Positions 28,256-38,837 of a DNA stretch of 38,844 bases are shown piece after piece (the stretch's first letter is position 1; the number at the start of each line of letters is the position of its first letter). Source of the DNA: Candidatus Komeilibacteria bacterium S5_K13. Lineage in GTDB: Bacteria; Patescibacteriota; Patescibacteriia; UBA1558; S5-K13. A program made the translations under genes and the position numbers. The DNA lies in the NCBI GenBank assembly GCA_019248485.1, contig JAEHGL010000006.1, positions 1 to 38,844 of the forward strand. Direction: 5' to 3'. Under the pieces are notes generated by a model. That model saw nothing but the letters and a program-made list of their open reading frames with translations, made no database searches and was not told the origin of the DNA.

Positions 28256-28376
28256 TCAAAAACATAACGAGATACCAATATACAAATGAATACTAATTAT
28301 AAGAATTCTATTTGTATAATTAGTATATTAGTATCAAAATTAGTGTTATTAGTATAATTAGTATATTAGCATCATA
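28256..28376. repeat. AT-rich dyad repeat upstream of hppA
   Basis: Copies of ATTAGTAT and ATAATTAGTATATTAG-type words, with complementary ATACTAATTATA and ATACAAAT words around GAATTC (about 28306), giving an imperfect long inverted repeat. Confidence 0.6.
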
Positions 28377-28479
28377 ACAACATTCGTATCCTTGATTTTT
28401 ACTCTATTTTTCGCTATATTTATGTATAAGAGCCAATTCAAGGCTTATTTTATAACTAAATATTAATAAACAACTGATT

Positions 28480-30471
28480 ATGGAAATCACTTCAATTCTG
28501 ATAATTGGAAGTGCTCTAGTAGCAATACTATATGGGGCAATTTCAATTAGATCAATCCTAAAGCTTCCAAGGGGTAATGAAAGAATGCAAGAAATAGCAA
28601 GCGCTATTCAAGCTGGTGCAAAAGCATTTTTAAACAGACAATACAAAACAGTGTTTATGGTGGCAATACCACTATTTGTAATTATTGGATTTGTACCAAA
28701 TCTTGGATGGACTACAGCTACTGCATTTATAATAGGTGCATTACTATCTGCTCTTACTGGATATATTGGAATGAATATCTCGGTTCGTGCAAATGTCACA
28801 ACTACTGAAGCTGCAAAAACCAGCATGAAAAAAGCACTTGGCGTTGCTGTAAAAGGAGGAAGTATTACTGGGATGCTTGTTGTAGGACTTGCACTTCTTG
28901 GAACTGCAGGATTTTATCTTATAACTCGTGACATTCATGCTCTAATTGGATTTGGATTTGGAGGATCTCTTATTTCTATATTCGCTAGACTTGGAGGCGG
29001 AATATTTACAAAAGCTGCTGACGTGGGTGCAGATCTCGTTGGAAAAGTTGAAGCAGGAATTCCAGAAGACGACCCAAGAAACCCTGCTGTAATTGCTGAC
29101 AATGTTGGTGATAATGTAGGAGATTGTGCTGGAATGGCCGCAGACCTTTTTGAAACATATGCCGTTACTTCAATCGCAGCAATGATTCTTGGGGTTTTGA
29201 CATTTGGTAGATCAAATGAAATGTATATATTATTCCCACTCATTCTTGGTGCTGTTTCAATCATTGCATCAATAATAGGAATTTATTTTATCAGACTTGG
29301 AAAATCTCAAAATATCATGATGGCTCTTTACAAAGGCCTTGTTGCAGCAGGAGTTCTTTCTGCAATTGCTTTTTATCCTGTCATAAATTGGGTAATGAAA
29401 GATAATGGAAAATATAGTGTAATGAATTTGTATTTAGCATCTATTATTGGACTATTAGTTACTGGTGCTCTTGTTGTAATTACAGAATATTTTACTTCAA
29501 CAAAATACGCTCCAGTAAAACAAATTGCGCGTGCTTCTGAAACAGGACATGGCACAAATGTAATTGCAGGACTTGCAGTTTCTATGAAATCAACTGCTCT
29601 TCCTATTATTGCAATAGTATTAGCAATTCTAGGCGCATATTCTCTTGCAGGATTGTATGGAATTGCAATCGCTGCAGTTTCAATGCTTTCAATGGCTGGA
29701 ATAATAGTTACTATTGATGCTTATGGTCCTATTACTGATAATGCTGGTGGAATCGCAGAAATGGCAGAACTAGGAGATGATGTCCGAAATATTACAGACC
29801 CACTTGATGCTGTTGGAAATACCACAAAGGCAGTTACAAAAGGTTATGCAATAGGTAGTGCTGCCCTAGCATCACTGGTGTTGTTCGCAGATTTTTCTCA
29901 AAGTGCAAATGGTGTTCAATTTTTGATAAATGATCCATATGTTCTAATTGGATTATTCCTTGGCGGACTATTACCATATTATTTTGGTGCTCTATCAATG
30001 CAGGCAGTAGGACGTGCAGCAGGGGCGGTGGTCGAAGACGTCCGGGCACAATTCAAAGAAAAACCAGGAATTATGCTAAACACAGAAAAACCAGATTATG
30101 GAAGAACCGTTGATATTGTTACAAAATCTGCTATTAGAGAAATGATAGTTCCATCTCTTATTCCAGTACTCGCCCCAATACTTGTTGGATTTATATTCGG
30201 AGTACCCGCTCTTGGTGGATTACTTATAGGAACAATTGTCACCGGAATATTTGTAGCAATTTCTATGACTTCAGGTGGTGGAGCATGGGACAATGCCAAA
30301 AAATATATCGAACTTGGAAATCATGGTGGAAAGGGTTCTGATGCTCATAAAGCTGCTGTAACGGGAGACACGGTTGGAGATCCTTACAAAGATACAGCAG
30401 GACCAGCAATTAATCCTATGATTAAAATTGTAAATATCGTAGCACTTCTTATAATCGGACTTCTTATATAA
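28480..30471 (+). CDS. hppA: Membrane-bound proton-translocating pyrophosphatase
   Basis: Couples pyrophosphate hydrolysis to ion pumping across the membrane. The 663-residue protein is nearly all membrane helices. The catalytic block [29 protein letters not shown] (starting at residue 191) and the C-terminal [12 protein letters not shown] and [17 protein letters not shown] blocks carry the Asp residues that bind Mg-PPi. Residues K450 and T453 in [16 protein letters not shown] are the pattern of K+-independent enzymes, which pump H+; Na+ pumps are K+-dependent. It precedes the ATP synthase operon but is separated from it by a terminator, so they are separate transcripts. Confidence 0.96.
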   Translation: MEITSILIIGSALVAILYGAISIRSILKLPRGNERMQEIASAIQAGAKAFLNRQYKTVFMVAIPLFVIIGFVPNLGWTTATAFIIGALLSALTGYIGMNISVRANVTTTEAAKTSMKKALGVAVKGGSITGMLVVGLALLGTAGFYLITRDIHALIGFGFGGSLISIFARLGGGIFTKAADVGADLVGKVEAGIPEDDPRNPAVIADNVGDNVGDCAGMAADLFETYAVTSIAAMILGVLTFGRSNEMYILFPLILGAVSIIASIIGIYFIRLGKSQNIMMALYKGLVAAGVLSAIAFYPVINWVMKDNGKYSVMNLYLASIIGLLVTGALVVITEYFTSTKYAPVKQIARASETGHGTNVIAGLAVSMKSTALPIIAIVLAILGAYSLAGLYGIAIAAVSMLSMAGIIVTIDAYGPITDNAGGIAEMAELGDDVRNITDPLDAVGNTTKAVTKGYAIGSAALASLVLFADFSQSANGVQFLINDPYVLIGLFLGGLLPYYFGALSMQAVGRAAGAVVEDVRAQFKEKPGIMLNTEKPDYGRTVDIVTKSAIREMIVPSLIPVLAPILVGFIFGVPALGGLLIGTIVTGIFVAISMTSGGGAWDNAKKYIELGNHGGKGSDAHKAAVTGDTVGDPYKDTAGPAINPMIKIVNIVALLIIGLLI

Positions 30472-30487
30472 TACTGAATAAAAACAT

Positions 30488-30523
30488 AAAGCGCCCTGAG
30501 TAAAGTCGAAGGGCGCTTTTTTT
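30488..30523 (+). terminator. Rho-independent terminator of hppA
   Basis: AAAGCGCCC pairs with GGGCGCTTT around TGAGTAAAGTCGAA, followed by T residues. Confidence 0.9.
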
Positions 30524-30563
30524 AAAAAATAAATTTAATAAAGCTGAGTCAAGTATCACGATA

Positions 30564-30592
30564 TTGATTATAATAATTATAAATGTTATAAT
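30564..30592 (+). promoter_or_regulatory. ATP synthase operon promoter
   Basis: TTGATT (30564-30569), 17 bp spacer, TATAAT (30587-30592). It rules out the long upstream start of the first gene, whose TTG would sit inside the -35. Confidence 0.7.
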
Positions 30593-30620
30593 TGTGCCGA
30601 TTTATATAAACAAAAATTTA

Positions 30621-30914
30621 ATGAAAAACAATAAACTACAAAAACCAAATAGCATGAAAGATCTTGCACTGGGCATGATAACTTACAATGCAAGCTCTAT
30701 TTTGGGGCCACTTATAATTTTTCTTACATTAGGATTTATACTAGATAAATTATTAAATACTAAGCCAATAATGCTGATTTGTTCTGTCTTATTATCATTT
30801 ATAATCACAAATATTCTTATAATAAAAAACATCAAGAAATTAACAAAAGAACTCAATACCATATACCCAAGTCCAAATGAAAAAGAAGAAAACTTAAAAA
30901 AGAATAATCAATAA
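30621..30914 (+). CDS. AtpI/AtpZ-like ATP synthase accessory protein
   Basis: A 97-residue protein with two membrane helices (about residues 25-44 and 50-68) and a charged tail. Its position before atpB and its hairpin topology match AtpI/AtpZ proteins, which help c-ring assembly or ion handling. ATG at 30621 is chosen because the promoter overlaps the longer frame. It ends 2 bp before atpB, giving tight coupling. No strong sequence signature is visible, so the assignment rests on position and topology. Confidence 0.7.
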   Translation: MKNNKLQKPNSMKDLALGMITYNASSILGPLIIFLTLGFILDKLLNTKPIMLICSVLLSFIITNILIIKNIKKLTKELNTIYPSPNEKEENLKKNNQ

Positions 30915-30916
30915 AT

Positions 30917-31723
30917 ATGGAAGGAATATCGTTAGCACCACAAGTGTTATTTTATATAAAATCATTTCCTGTAACAAATTCATTTTTTTGGGCTGTATTT
31001 TTGAGCCTATTTTTAATTATAATGCACCTAATTATAAGGATAAGACTTAAAGAAATTCCCGGAAGATTACAAAATGCCTTCGAAGTACTAATAGATGGAT
31101 CCTATAGCCTTGTTAAAAGTGTCATGGAGAATGATAAAAAAGCAAAAAAAGCTCTTCCCTTAATATTTACACTTTTCATTTTTATAATGATGGCTAATTT
31201 AGCTACATTCATACCTGGCCAATCTGCTATTTCAATAAAAACACCAAATGGCAACGTACCACTTTTTAGAGCAATAATGGCTGACTATAGTCTAATTTTT
31301 ATCATGACAATGATATCTGTAATAACTACTCAAATAGTAGCTATTTTTGTATATGGACCATTTGGATATATATTCAAGTTTATCAATATAAAAGAATTAA
31401 AAAATTTCTTTTTAGAGCTACTTAAAGGAAGGCTAAAACTTGGACTACTAGGTCAAGGATTTTTGGATTTATTCTTGGGACTTATGGATATAGTTGGAGA
31501 AATTGCAAAAATAATATCTCTATCATTTCGTTTGTTTGGTAATATATTTGCAGGAGAAGTTCTTGGTGCTGTATTTTTATTTCTAGCGCCATTTATAGCT
31601 CCTCTGCCAATGCAATTTCTGGGATTACTGACAGCAATAGTTCAGGCATTTGTTTTTTCAATACTAACTTTAATATTTATAAAAATGGCTGGGGACATAG
31701 GCCCAGAAGAAGTAAATAGTTAA
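30917..31723 (+). CDS. atpB: ATP synthase F0 subunit a
   Basis: Forms the two half-channels through which ions reach the c-ring. The 268-residue protein has several membrane helices; the essential Arg is in SLSFRLFGNIFAGEVL near residue 200, followed by the C-terminal helix QAFVFSILTLIFIKMA. It lies 2 bp after the AtpI/Z-like gene and is followed by atpE after 62 bp. Confidence 0.95.
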   Translation: MEGISLAPQVLFYIKSFPVTNSFFWAVFLSLFLIIMHLIIRIRLKEIPGRLQNAFEVLIDGSYSLVKSVMENDKKAKKALPLIFTLFIFIMMANLATFIPGQSAISIKTPNGNVPLFRAIMADYSLIFIMTMISVITTQIVAIFVYGPFGYIFKFINIKELKNFFLELLKGRLKLGLLGQGFLDLFLGLMDIVGEIAKIISLSFRLFGNIFAGEVLGAVFLFLAPFIAPLPMQFLGLLTAIVQAFVFSILTLIFIKMAGDIGPEEVNS

Positions 31724-31767
31724 ATTAATTAATATAATTAAACAATTAATATCCTAATATTATTTAG

Positions 31768-32013
<246 letters not shown>

Positions 32014-32028
32014 AAATTAGAGACGTTT

Positions 32029-32048
32029 CGCTCTTTTATTAAAGGGCG
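32029..32048 (+). promoter_or_regulatory. mRNA hairpin between atpE and atpF
   Basis: CGCTCTTT-TATT-AAAGGGCG forms an 8-bp stem with one G-U pair, 15 bp after the atpE stop. No T run follows, so it is not a standard terminator. It may protect the atpE message or reduce read-through to favour c subunit. Confidence 0.5.
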
Positions 32049-32077
32049 GAATAAATGTAATTTTTAAAATAAAAAAT

Positions 32078-32578
32078 ATGGAATTAATAAATGTTTTAGG
32101 ATTAGATATCAAAATTCTCATAGCTCAATTTGTAAATTTTGCTATTTTCTTTTTTGTTCTATACAAATTTGCATACAAACCAATACTAAAATTCTTAGAT
32201 GACAGAAAAGATAAAATTGAAAATGGGATAATTAATGCTGAAAAAGCAGAACAAAAATTATTGGAGATAGAAGATAACGAGAAAAAAATTATAGAAAATG
32301 CAAAAATAGAAGCAAAGAATATATCCAAAGATATAATAGACAAAGCAACAATTTTTGCCGAAGATAAAAAGGTCAAAATGATTGAAAAAGCAAAACAAGA
32401 AATAAAGACATTAATAGACCAAGAAAAAGGCTCCATAGAAATTCAAAAAGCACAAACCATAAAAGAAATAAAGCGCGAGATTGCAGATATAGTAATTGCA
32501 TCCTTAGAAAAAATTATAGATAAAAAGCTAAACAAGGAAGAGCTTACAAAAACTATAAAAGAAATCTCAAAAGAATAA
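32078..32578 (+). CDS. atpF: ATP synthase F0 subunit b
   Basis: The peripheral stalk that holds F1 to subunit a. The 166-residue protein has one N-terminal membrane helix (about 10-30, ILIAQFVNFAIFFFVLYKFAYKPI) and then a long Lys/Glu-rich coiled coil to the end. Length and layout are normal. It ends one base before atpH starts. Confidence 0.93.
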   Translation: MELINVLGLDIKILIAQFVNFAIFFFVLYKFAYKPILKFLDDRKDKIENGIINAEKAEQKLLEIEDNEKKIIENAKIEAKNISKDIIDKATIFAEDKKVKMIEKAKQEIKTLIDQEKGSIEIQKAQTIKEIKREIADIVIASLEKIIDKKLNKEELTKTIKEISKE

Positions 32579-32579
32579 T

Positions 32580-32984
32580 ATGCAAAAAATTTCAGAAAAA
32601 AAATATGCCCTTGCATTATTTAGATCTTTAGAAAATAAAGACCAAAAACACACCGAAGAAATAATCAAAAATTTTATTATTTTATTAGATAAAAACAACA
32701 AACTCTCTGTAATTGATAAAATAATTGAAGAATTTGAAAAAATACACAATACAGAAAATCAAATAATAGATGTTGAAACAATTACCGCGACAGAAATGAA
32801 TGACACGCAAAAAAAGGATGTTAAAAAGTTCATATTAGAAAAAACCAATTCTAAAACCATAAACATAACTCATAATATATCAAAAAAAATACTTGGCGGA
32901 ATAATAATCAAATATGGAGATAGAATAATAGACTCGAGCATAAAAAATAAATTAAATAATCTAAAAATAGAACTTTTAAAATAA
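32580..32984 (+). CDS. atpH: ATP synthase F1 subunit delta (short)
   Basis: Connects the b stalk to the top of F1. Usual length is about 180 residues; this one has 134. The N-terminal helical domain is recognisable (KKYALALFRSLE) but reduced, and the C-terminal block ILGGIIIKYGDRIIDSSIKNKLNNLK is well conserved. ATG starts one base after the atpF stop. The reduction appears natural, since the frame is intact. Confidence 0.9.
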   Translation: MQKISEKKYALALFRSLENKDQKHTEEIIKNFIILLDKNNKLSVIDKIIEEFEKIHNTENQIIDVETITATEMNDTQKKDVKKFILEKTNSKTINITHNISKKILGGIIIKYGDRIIDSSIKNKLNNLKIELLK

Positions 32985-32997
32985 TAAATAAACCAAT

Positions 32998-34509
32998 ATG
33001 GAAATAACAAAAGATTTTGTTGTAGAACAATTAAAAAAACAAATATCCAATATCAAGAACAATATCAAAGAAGAGATTATTGGCACTGTAATTGAAATCG
33101 GAGATGGAATTGCAAAAATATCTGGAATTGATGATGCTATGATGTCTGAAATGTTAGAATTTCAAACTGAAAAAGAAAAAATATATGGAGTAGTTCTAAA
33201 TTTAGAAGACGGACAAGTCGGATCTATTGTTCTAGGAGATTATAGAAAAATTAAAGCTGGTGATAGCGTAAAATGCACCAGAAAAATTCTTTCAATTCCA
33301 GCTGGAGAAAATATTATAGGAAGAGTAGTAAATCCTCTCGGGGAAGCTATTGACGGTCGTGGAGAGATAGAAACCGATAAGTTTTATCCTGTTGAAAAAA
33401 TTGCTCCCGGGGTAATAGAAAGAGAATCTGTAAACGAGCCAATACAAACTGGGATAAAGATGATTGACTCTATTATTCCAATTGGCAAAGGGCAGAGAGA
33501 ATTAATCATTGGAGATAGACAAACTGGAAAAACAGCAATTGCGATTGATACTATAATCAATCAAAAGGGCCAAAACGTAAAATGTATTTATGTTGCAATA
33601 GGTCAAAAAAAATCAAAGATAGCAAACATATTAGAAAGATTAGAAAAATCTGGTGCTATGGAATATACGACAATAGTACTAGCAAGCGCATCTGATCCTG
33701 CATCACTTCTTTATATAGCACCATATTCAGGATGTGCTATGGCAGAATATTTTCTAGACAAGGGTGAAGATGTGCTTATAGTTTATGATGATCTATCGAA
33801 GCACGCTGTCGCATACAGAGAACTTGCATTGCTTTTAAGAAGACCGCCTGGAAGAGAAGCTTATCCTGGAGATGTATTTTATTTACATTCAAGATTACTT
33901 GAAAGATCTTGCAAGTTAAGTAAAGAATTTGGAGCTGGGTCTATTACCGCCCTTCCTATCATAGAAACCCAAGCTAGTGATGTATCTGCTTATATTCCTA
34001 CAAATGTAATTTCTATTACCGATGGTCAAATTTATCTAGAATCTGACTTATTTAATCAAGGACAAAGACCAGCTATAAATGCGGGGCTTTCGGTTTCTCG
34101 TGTAGGATCCTCTGCTCAAATAAAGGCAATGAAGCATGTTGCGGGTAAAATGAAACTTGAAGCTGCTCAATATAGAGAACTTGCAGCTTTTGCACAATTT
34201 GGATCAGATCTAGATGAAGAAACAAAGAAAAAACTAGAAAGAGGCAAAAGACTTATGGAGATATTTAAACAAGATCAATATTCCCCATCTAACATCATAA
34301 ATCAAATTGCAATATTCTTTTCACTTATAAATGGATTATTAGATGATGTCGAAGTAAATAAAATAAAAGAGTTTGAGTCTGGACTATCTAATTATTTAGA
34401 AATAAACGGCGGCAACATTGCGAAAGAAATTAAAAAAACCAAAGACCTAAACGATGAACTATCAGAAGAATTAAAACAAACAATCCTCTCTTATAAAAAC
34501 TCAATATAA
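32998..34509 (+). CDS. atpA: ATP synthase F1 subunit alpha
   Basis: Non-catalytic nucleotide-binding subunit of the alpha3-beta3 head. The 503-residue length is standard. N-terminal barrel (about 25-95), P-loop GDRQTGKT at residues 172-179, signature [14 protein letters not shown] near residue 360, and the C-terminal helical domain. All expected blocks are present. Confidence 0.98.
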   Translation: MEITKDFVVEQLKKQISNIKNNIKEEIIGTVIEIGDGIAKISGIDDAMMSEMLEFQTEKEKIYGVVLNLEDGQVGSIVLGDYRKIKAGDSVKCTRKILSIPAGENIIGRVVNPLGEAIDGRGEIETDKFYPVEKIAPGVIERESVNEPIQTGIKMIDSIIPIGKGQRELIIGDRQTGKTAIAIDTIINQKGQNVKCIYVAIGQKKSKIANILERLEKSGAMEYTTIVLASASDPASLLYIAPYSGCAMAEYFLDKGEDVLIVYDDLSKHAVAYRELALLLRRPPGREAYPGDVFYLHSRLLERSCKLSKEFGAGSITALPIIETQASDVSAYIPTNVISITDGQIYLESDLFNQGQRPAINAGLSVSRVGSSAQIKAMKHVAGKMKLEAAQYRELAAFAQFGSDLDEETKKKLERGKRLMEIFKQDQYSPSNIINQIAIFFSLINGLLDDVEVNKIKEFESGLSNYLEINGGNIAKEIKKTKDLNDELSEELKQTILSYKNSI

Positions 34510-34534
34510 ATAGCTCCTCCAGCTAATAGCTAAT

Positions 34535-35491
34535 ATGGCAAAAACAAAAGAAATAACTAGCAGAATAAAATCTGTAAAAAGCACAAAAAAGATTACAAAG
34601 GCAATGGAAATGGTCGCTGCTTCAAAGATGAAAAAGACCATTACCTCTGTTCTCAAAACAAGAACCTATTCAAACTTGAGTTGGGTTACGGTTGTTAATC
34701 TTGCAAAATCTCTAAATAACAAACATGAAAAACACCCACTATTAACAAGCAGAGAAAGTATAAATAAAGAATTAATAATACTTATCTCAGCAAATCGTGG
34801 ACTTTGTGGAAGTCTAAACTCTTCAATAATAAACAAGGCTCATGAATCCATAAAAAAATATTCCGAACCAAACAACATACAAACTGATTTTATTTTAATA
34901 GGAAAAAAAGGTAGCTCTATTCATAGACATGGATACAATATTGCTGCAGAATTTGAAAAAAAAGATATTGAAACTTTTATCACAGATGTAAGACCAATAA
35001 CACAAATGATAATAAAAGAATTCTTATCCGGAAAATATGATAAAGTAATGCTAGCTTATACAGACTTTATAAATCCATTAGAACAAAAACCAAGAATCAA
35101 GCAATTAATTCCAGTTGATACCTCTAGTGAAGATCAATATCTAGGAGCAACCGGAAAAAGCGAACTTCTTAAAACAGACTTGGATTATATAAAAACGAAA
35201 GAAGATAAATATTTACATGATAAATATGGAAATTACGAATACACCATTGAACCAAATGAGCAAGAAGTTTTAAATGAATTAATTCCTAGATTAATAGAAG
35301 TTCAAATTTATCAGGCTATTCTTGAATCAAATGCATCGGAGCACAGCGCGAGAATGAATGCTATGCACAATGCGACAATATCTGCAAACGATTTAATTGA
35401 CGAGCTAACACTTTACTACAACAAAGCTAGACAATCCGGAATCACATCTGAACTCTCGGAAATAAGTGCTGGCGCAAACGCTCTTAACTAA
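34535..35491 (+). CDS. atpG: ATP synthase F1 subunit gamma
   Basis: The central rotating shaft. It has 318 residues, longer than the usual 285-290, with an extension in the middle domain around EDQYLGATGKSELLKTDLDY. The N-terminal helix (ITSRIKSVKSTKKITKAMEMVAASKM) and the C-terminal helix with SEHSARMNAMHNATISAND are conserved; both form the coiled-coil axle. It sits between alpha and beta in the normal order. Confidence 0.97.
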   Translation: MAKTKEITSRIKSVKSTKKITKAMEMVAASKMKKTITSVLKTRTYSNLSWVTVVNLAKSLNNKHEKHPLLTSRESINKELIILISANRGLCGSLNSSIINKAHESIKKYSEPNNIQTDFILIGKKGSSIHRHGYNIAAEFEKKDIETFITDVRPITQMIIKEFLSGKYDKVMLAYTDFINPLEQKPRIKQLIPVDTSSEDQYLGATGKSELLKTDLDYIKTKEDKYLHDKYGNYEYTIEPNEQEVLNELIPRLIEVQIYQAILESNASEHSARMNAMHNATISANDLIDELTLYYNKARQSGITSELSEISAGANALN

Positions 35492-35513
35492 AAATTTTAT
35501 TTAAATAATATAA

Positions 35514-36905
<1,392 letters not shown>

Positions 36906-36934
36906 TAAATATCAATAAACCTAAAATAAACAAA

Positions 36935-37393
36935 ATGACCAACCTAATAAAATTTGAAATAGTTACCCCCGAGCGAACAATACTCAAAGAACAAATTGTC
37001 AGCATTACCGTTCCTACAACAGAAGGAGAGTTAACTATTTTAGCTCACCACATTCCTATAGTTTCAATACTAAAGCCTGGAATAATACAAATACGAAAAG
37101 ATGGTGGCGAAATAGATCTAATGGCTGTCTCTGGTGGCTTCATTGAGGTGCTTAGAAATAAAATTGTCATAATGGCTGATACCGCTGAAAGAGCTCAAGA
37201 GATAGATGAAGCACGAGCTGAAGAAGCAAGGCAAAGAGCTGAAGAACTAATGAAAAATATTGAAAAATCAGATGATATTGATTTTGCAAGTATTAGCGCA
37301 AATATGGCAAAAGAGCTAGCTAGAATAAAAACAGCCAATAAATGGAAAAATATAAAACATCCACACAATACACTAAATTCAGAAAAAAAGTAA
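36935..37393 (+). CDS. atpC: ATP synthase F1 subunit epsilon
   Basis: Part of the central stalk; its C-terminal helices can inhibit ATP hydrolysis. The 152-residue protein has the N-terminal beta-sandwich (FEIVTPERTILKEQIVSITVPTTEGELTILAHH) and a helical part containing DEARAEEARQRAEEL, slightly longer than the usual 130-140 residues. It is the last gene of the operon, with a terminator 10 bp after. Confidence 0.95.
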   Translation: MTNLIKFEIVTPERTILKEQIVSITVPTTEGELTILAHHIPIVSILKPGIIQIRKDGGEIDLMAVSGGFIEVLRNKIVIMADTAERAQEIDEARAEEARQRAEELMKNIEKSDDIDFASISANMAKELARIKTANKWKNIKHPHNTLNSEKK

Positions 37394-37403
37394 GACAATT
37401 AAA

Positions 37404-37439
37404 AATCCCCAAAATATAATGATTATAGGGGATTTTTTT
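37404..37439 (+). terminator. ATP synthase operon terminator
   Basis: AATCCCC-loop-GGGGATT followed by TTTTT. Confidence 0.9.
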
Positions 37440-37463
37440 ATTTATAAAACATAAGACTTCACA

Positions 37464-37492
37464 TTGACAATTAATAGATAAGTCTGTAAAAT
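37464..37492 (+). promoter_or_regulatory. Promoter of the 37521/37891 pair
   Basis: TTGACA (37464-37469), 17 bp spacer, TAAAAT (37487-37492). Confidence 0.7.
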
Positions 37493-37520
37493 TCTTTTAA
37501 TAGTTAAATTAGGAGGATAT

Positions 37521-37901
37521 ATGCTAGAAAGAATACTGATAAAATGCGATCAAAATTGCTCTACCCGTAATATTGATTGTGAAATCAGAGAAAAGGAGCC
37601 TGAGTTAAATCTTAGTCATTTGTTCGAAGATGTATCAAACCAACTACAGCTCTTTACATATACCAATGTCGTGAAAAGCCTTATTTCAAGCATAAGTCTT
37701 TTAAGAGATGACGAAGCGAGTCAAATGATATTTATTGCTGATTGTATAGAGCCTCACGTAAAATCTTTATTACAAAAGGCCAAAATAGATAAAGCAGAAA
37801 AGGACTTAGTCGCCTCAAATCTAAATGGATTTCTGTATCATATAGCGGATAAAATAATATTAAAAAGCAAAAAAAATCTAGGAGGAACAAATGCGAATTG
37901 A
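37521..37901 (+). CDS. Unknown protein with N-terminal Cys cluster
   Basis: Not recognised. The 126-residue protein has three Cys near its start (KCDQNCSTRNIDC, spaced C-x3-C-x6-C), then a mostly helical body with charged and hydrophobic residues. SD TAGGAGG precedes ATG. The end overlaps the next gene by 11 bases, so the two are translationally linked. The cluster could bind metal or form disulfides; nothing else is clear. Confidence 0.65.
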   Translation: MLERILIKCDQNCSTRNIDCEIREKEPELNLSHLFEDVSNQLQLFTYTNVVKSLISSISLLRDDEASQMIFIADCIEPHVKSLLQKAKIDKAEKDLVASNLNGFLYHIADKIILKSKKNLGGTNAN

Positions 37902-38193
37902 ACCAGCCGCGAAGAAATTCCAAGACCTTGGTGCAAAAAAATGCATCATCATCAATCATCTCACTAATGTGACGGTGCCTGACATCAAAGAAATGGCTGG
38001 GCAAGAAACAGCTTTCTTTGATAAAGATGGCAGAAGGTACTTTGTATTGATCTTTGGTTATCCCGGCAACCAGCAAGTTGCTGTTATCGAAGAAGAAATA
38101 CCTTATCTTTTCGGCAAACCAAAATACGCACAATGCAAAAAAGGGTGTGACAGAAAAAATCTGTGTCATCAAGGCGCACAGTGTACAATGTAA
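37891..38193 (+). CDS. Unknown protein with C-terminal Cys cluster
   Basis: Not recognised. The 100-residue protein has an alpha/beta-like body (KKCIIINHLTNVTVPD, RRYFVLIFGYPGNQQVAVIEEE) and a C-terminal Cys-rich tail CKKGCDRKNLCHQGAQC, four Cys with a His, resembling a small metal-binding knuckle. SD TAGGAGG lies inside the previous gene. It overlaps the 126-residue gene by 11 bases, and its tail mirrors the N-terminal Cys cluster of that partner. It is closed by a terminator. Function unknown. Confidence 0.65.
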   Translation: MRIEPAAKKFQDLGAKKCIIINHLTNVTVPDIKEMAGQETAFFDKDGRRYFVLIFGYPGNQQVAVIEEEIPYLFGKPKYAQCKKGCDRKNLCHQGAQCTM

Positions 38194-38200
38194 ATATCAT

Positions 38201-38231
38201 AACCGCTGAGTCAAATGATTTAGCGGTTTTT
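38201..38231 (+). terminator. Rho-independent terminator
   Basis: AACCGCT pairs with AGCGGTT around a 14-nt loop, followed by TTTTA. Confidence 0.8.
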
Positions 38232-38246
38232 ATATCTATCACTTTA

Positions 38247-38275
38247 TTGACAAATAAACACAAAACCAATAAGCT
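38247..38275 (+). promoter_or_regulatory. Promoter of the 38310 gene
   Basis: TTGACA (38247-38252), 17 bp spacer, TAAGCT (38270-38275). Confidence 0.6.
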
Positions 38276-38309
38276 ATAGTAAATTAATAAAAAAAAAATA
38301 GGAGGCCTC

Positions 38310-38609
38310 ATGAGTGCTAAAATATACGTGTATAAAATCATCATTTATTCTAGTGGTGAGGAAATACTCAACTCCGTAGTTTCAAAAGAGCAATTTGATA
38401 ATTATGCAACTCTTTTGAAGAAAATGAACAAAAGCAAAGAAAATCCAAAACCAGTTATTCTAACCCTAAAAATATTGGATGATCACTTGCTTATTCTAAG
38501 TCATAAAAACGTTGGCCACAATGATGGTCAAACAATTTCAATCTATACCATCCCAAAATCATCACCAAAAATTTCTATAGAAATTGATGTTGAGAAAATA
38601 GCTAAGTAA
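38310..38609 (+). CDS. Unknown small protein
   Basis: Not recognised. The 99-residue protein appears soluble with an alternating beta pattern (KIYVYKIIIYSSG, VILTLKILDDHLLILSHKN, ISIYTIPKSS, ISIEIDVEKIAK) around a short charged helix. It has no Cys. SD TAGGAGG precedes ATG, and its own promoter and terminator flank it, so it is a single-gene unit. Confidence 0.65.
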   Translation: MSAKIYVYKIIIYSSGEEILNSVVSKEQFDNYATLLKKMNKSKENPKPVILTLKILDDHLLILSHKNVGHNDGQTISIYTIPKSSPKISIEIDVEKIAK

Positions 38610-38630
38610 AAAACTTTCTTCGTTAATCAT

Positions 38631-38661
38631 AAACGCCCGGTCAATAACCAGGCGTTTTTTA
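38631..38661 (+). terminator. Rho-independent terminator
   Basis: AAACGCC pairs with GGCGTTT, with an inner GGT/ACC stem, followed by a T run. Confidence 0.9.
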
Positions 38662-38705
38662 TTTAAAATTATAATTCCAAATTCTATTTTATTCCATTAA
38701 GCTAT

Positions 38706-38721
38706 TTTTAACATGTTAAAA
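38706..38721. repeat. 16-bp perfect palindrome near the window end
   Basis: TTTTAACATGTTAAAA, fully self-complementary, in a gene-free stretch. Confidence 0.6.
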
Positions 38722-38779
38722 GATACATGCCATATTACTTATCTGCGAGCTTATAAAAATTTACTAAAAACTCTAGTGA

Positions 38780-38837
38780 GGGTAAACAAAATTTTCACGA
38801 GGAATGGGTATGACGAGTGCAAAAATTTTGATTTAGC
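38780..38837. repeat. Imperfect inverted repeat at the window end
   Basis: Left arm GGGTAAACAAAATTTTCAC matches, with small gaps, the complement of the right arm (GGCTAAATCAAAATTTTTGCAC). It may continue beyond the window. No gene is supported in 38662-38844. Confidence 0.5.

Larger units (their letters stand above)
28166..28479. other. Intergenic region before hppA (about 314 bp)
   Basis: No ORF is supported. It holds a small hairpin CACCA..TGGTG (28175-28193), a terminator (28214-28250), an AT-rich dyad repeat block (28256-28376), and possible hppA promoter elements: TTGATT (28392-28397), 16 bp spacer, TATATT (28414-28419). Confidence 0.6.
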
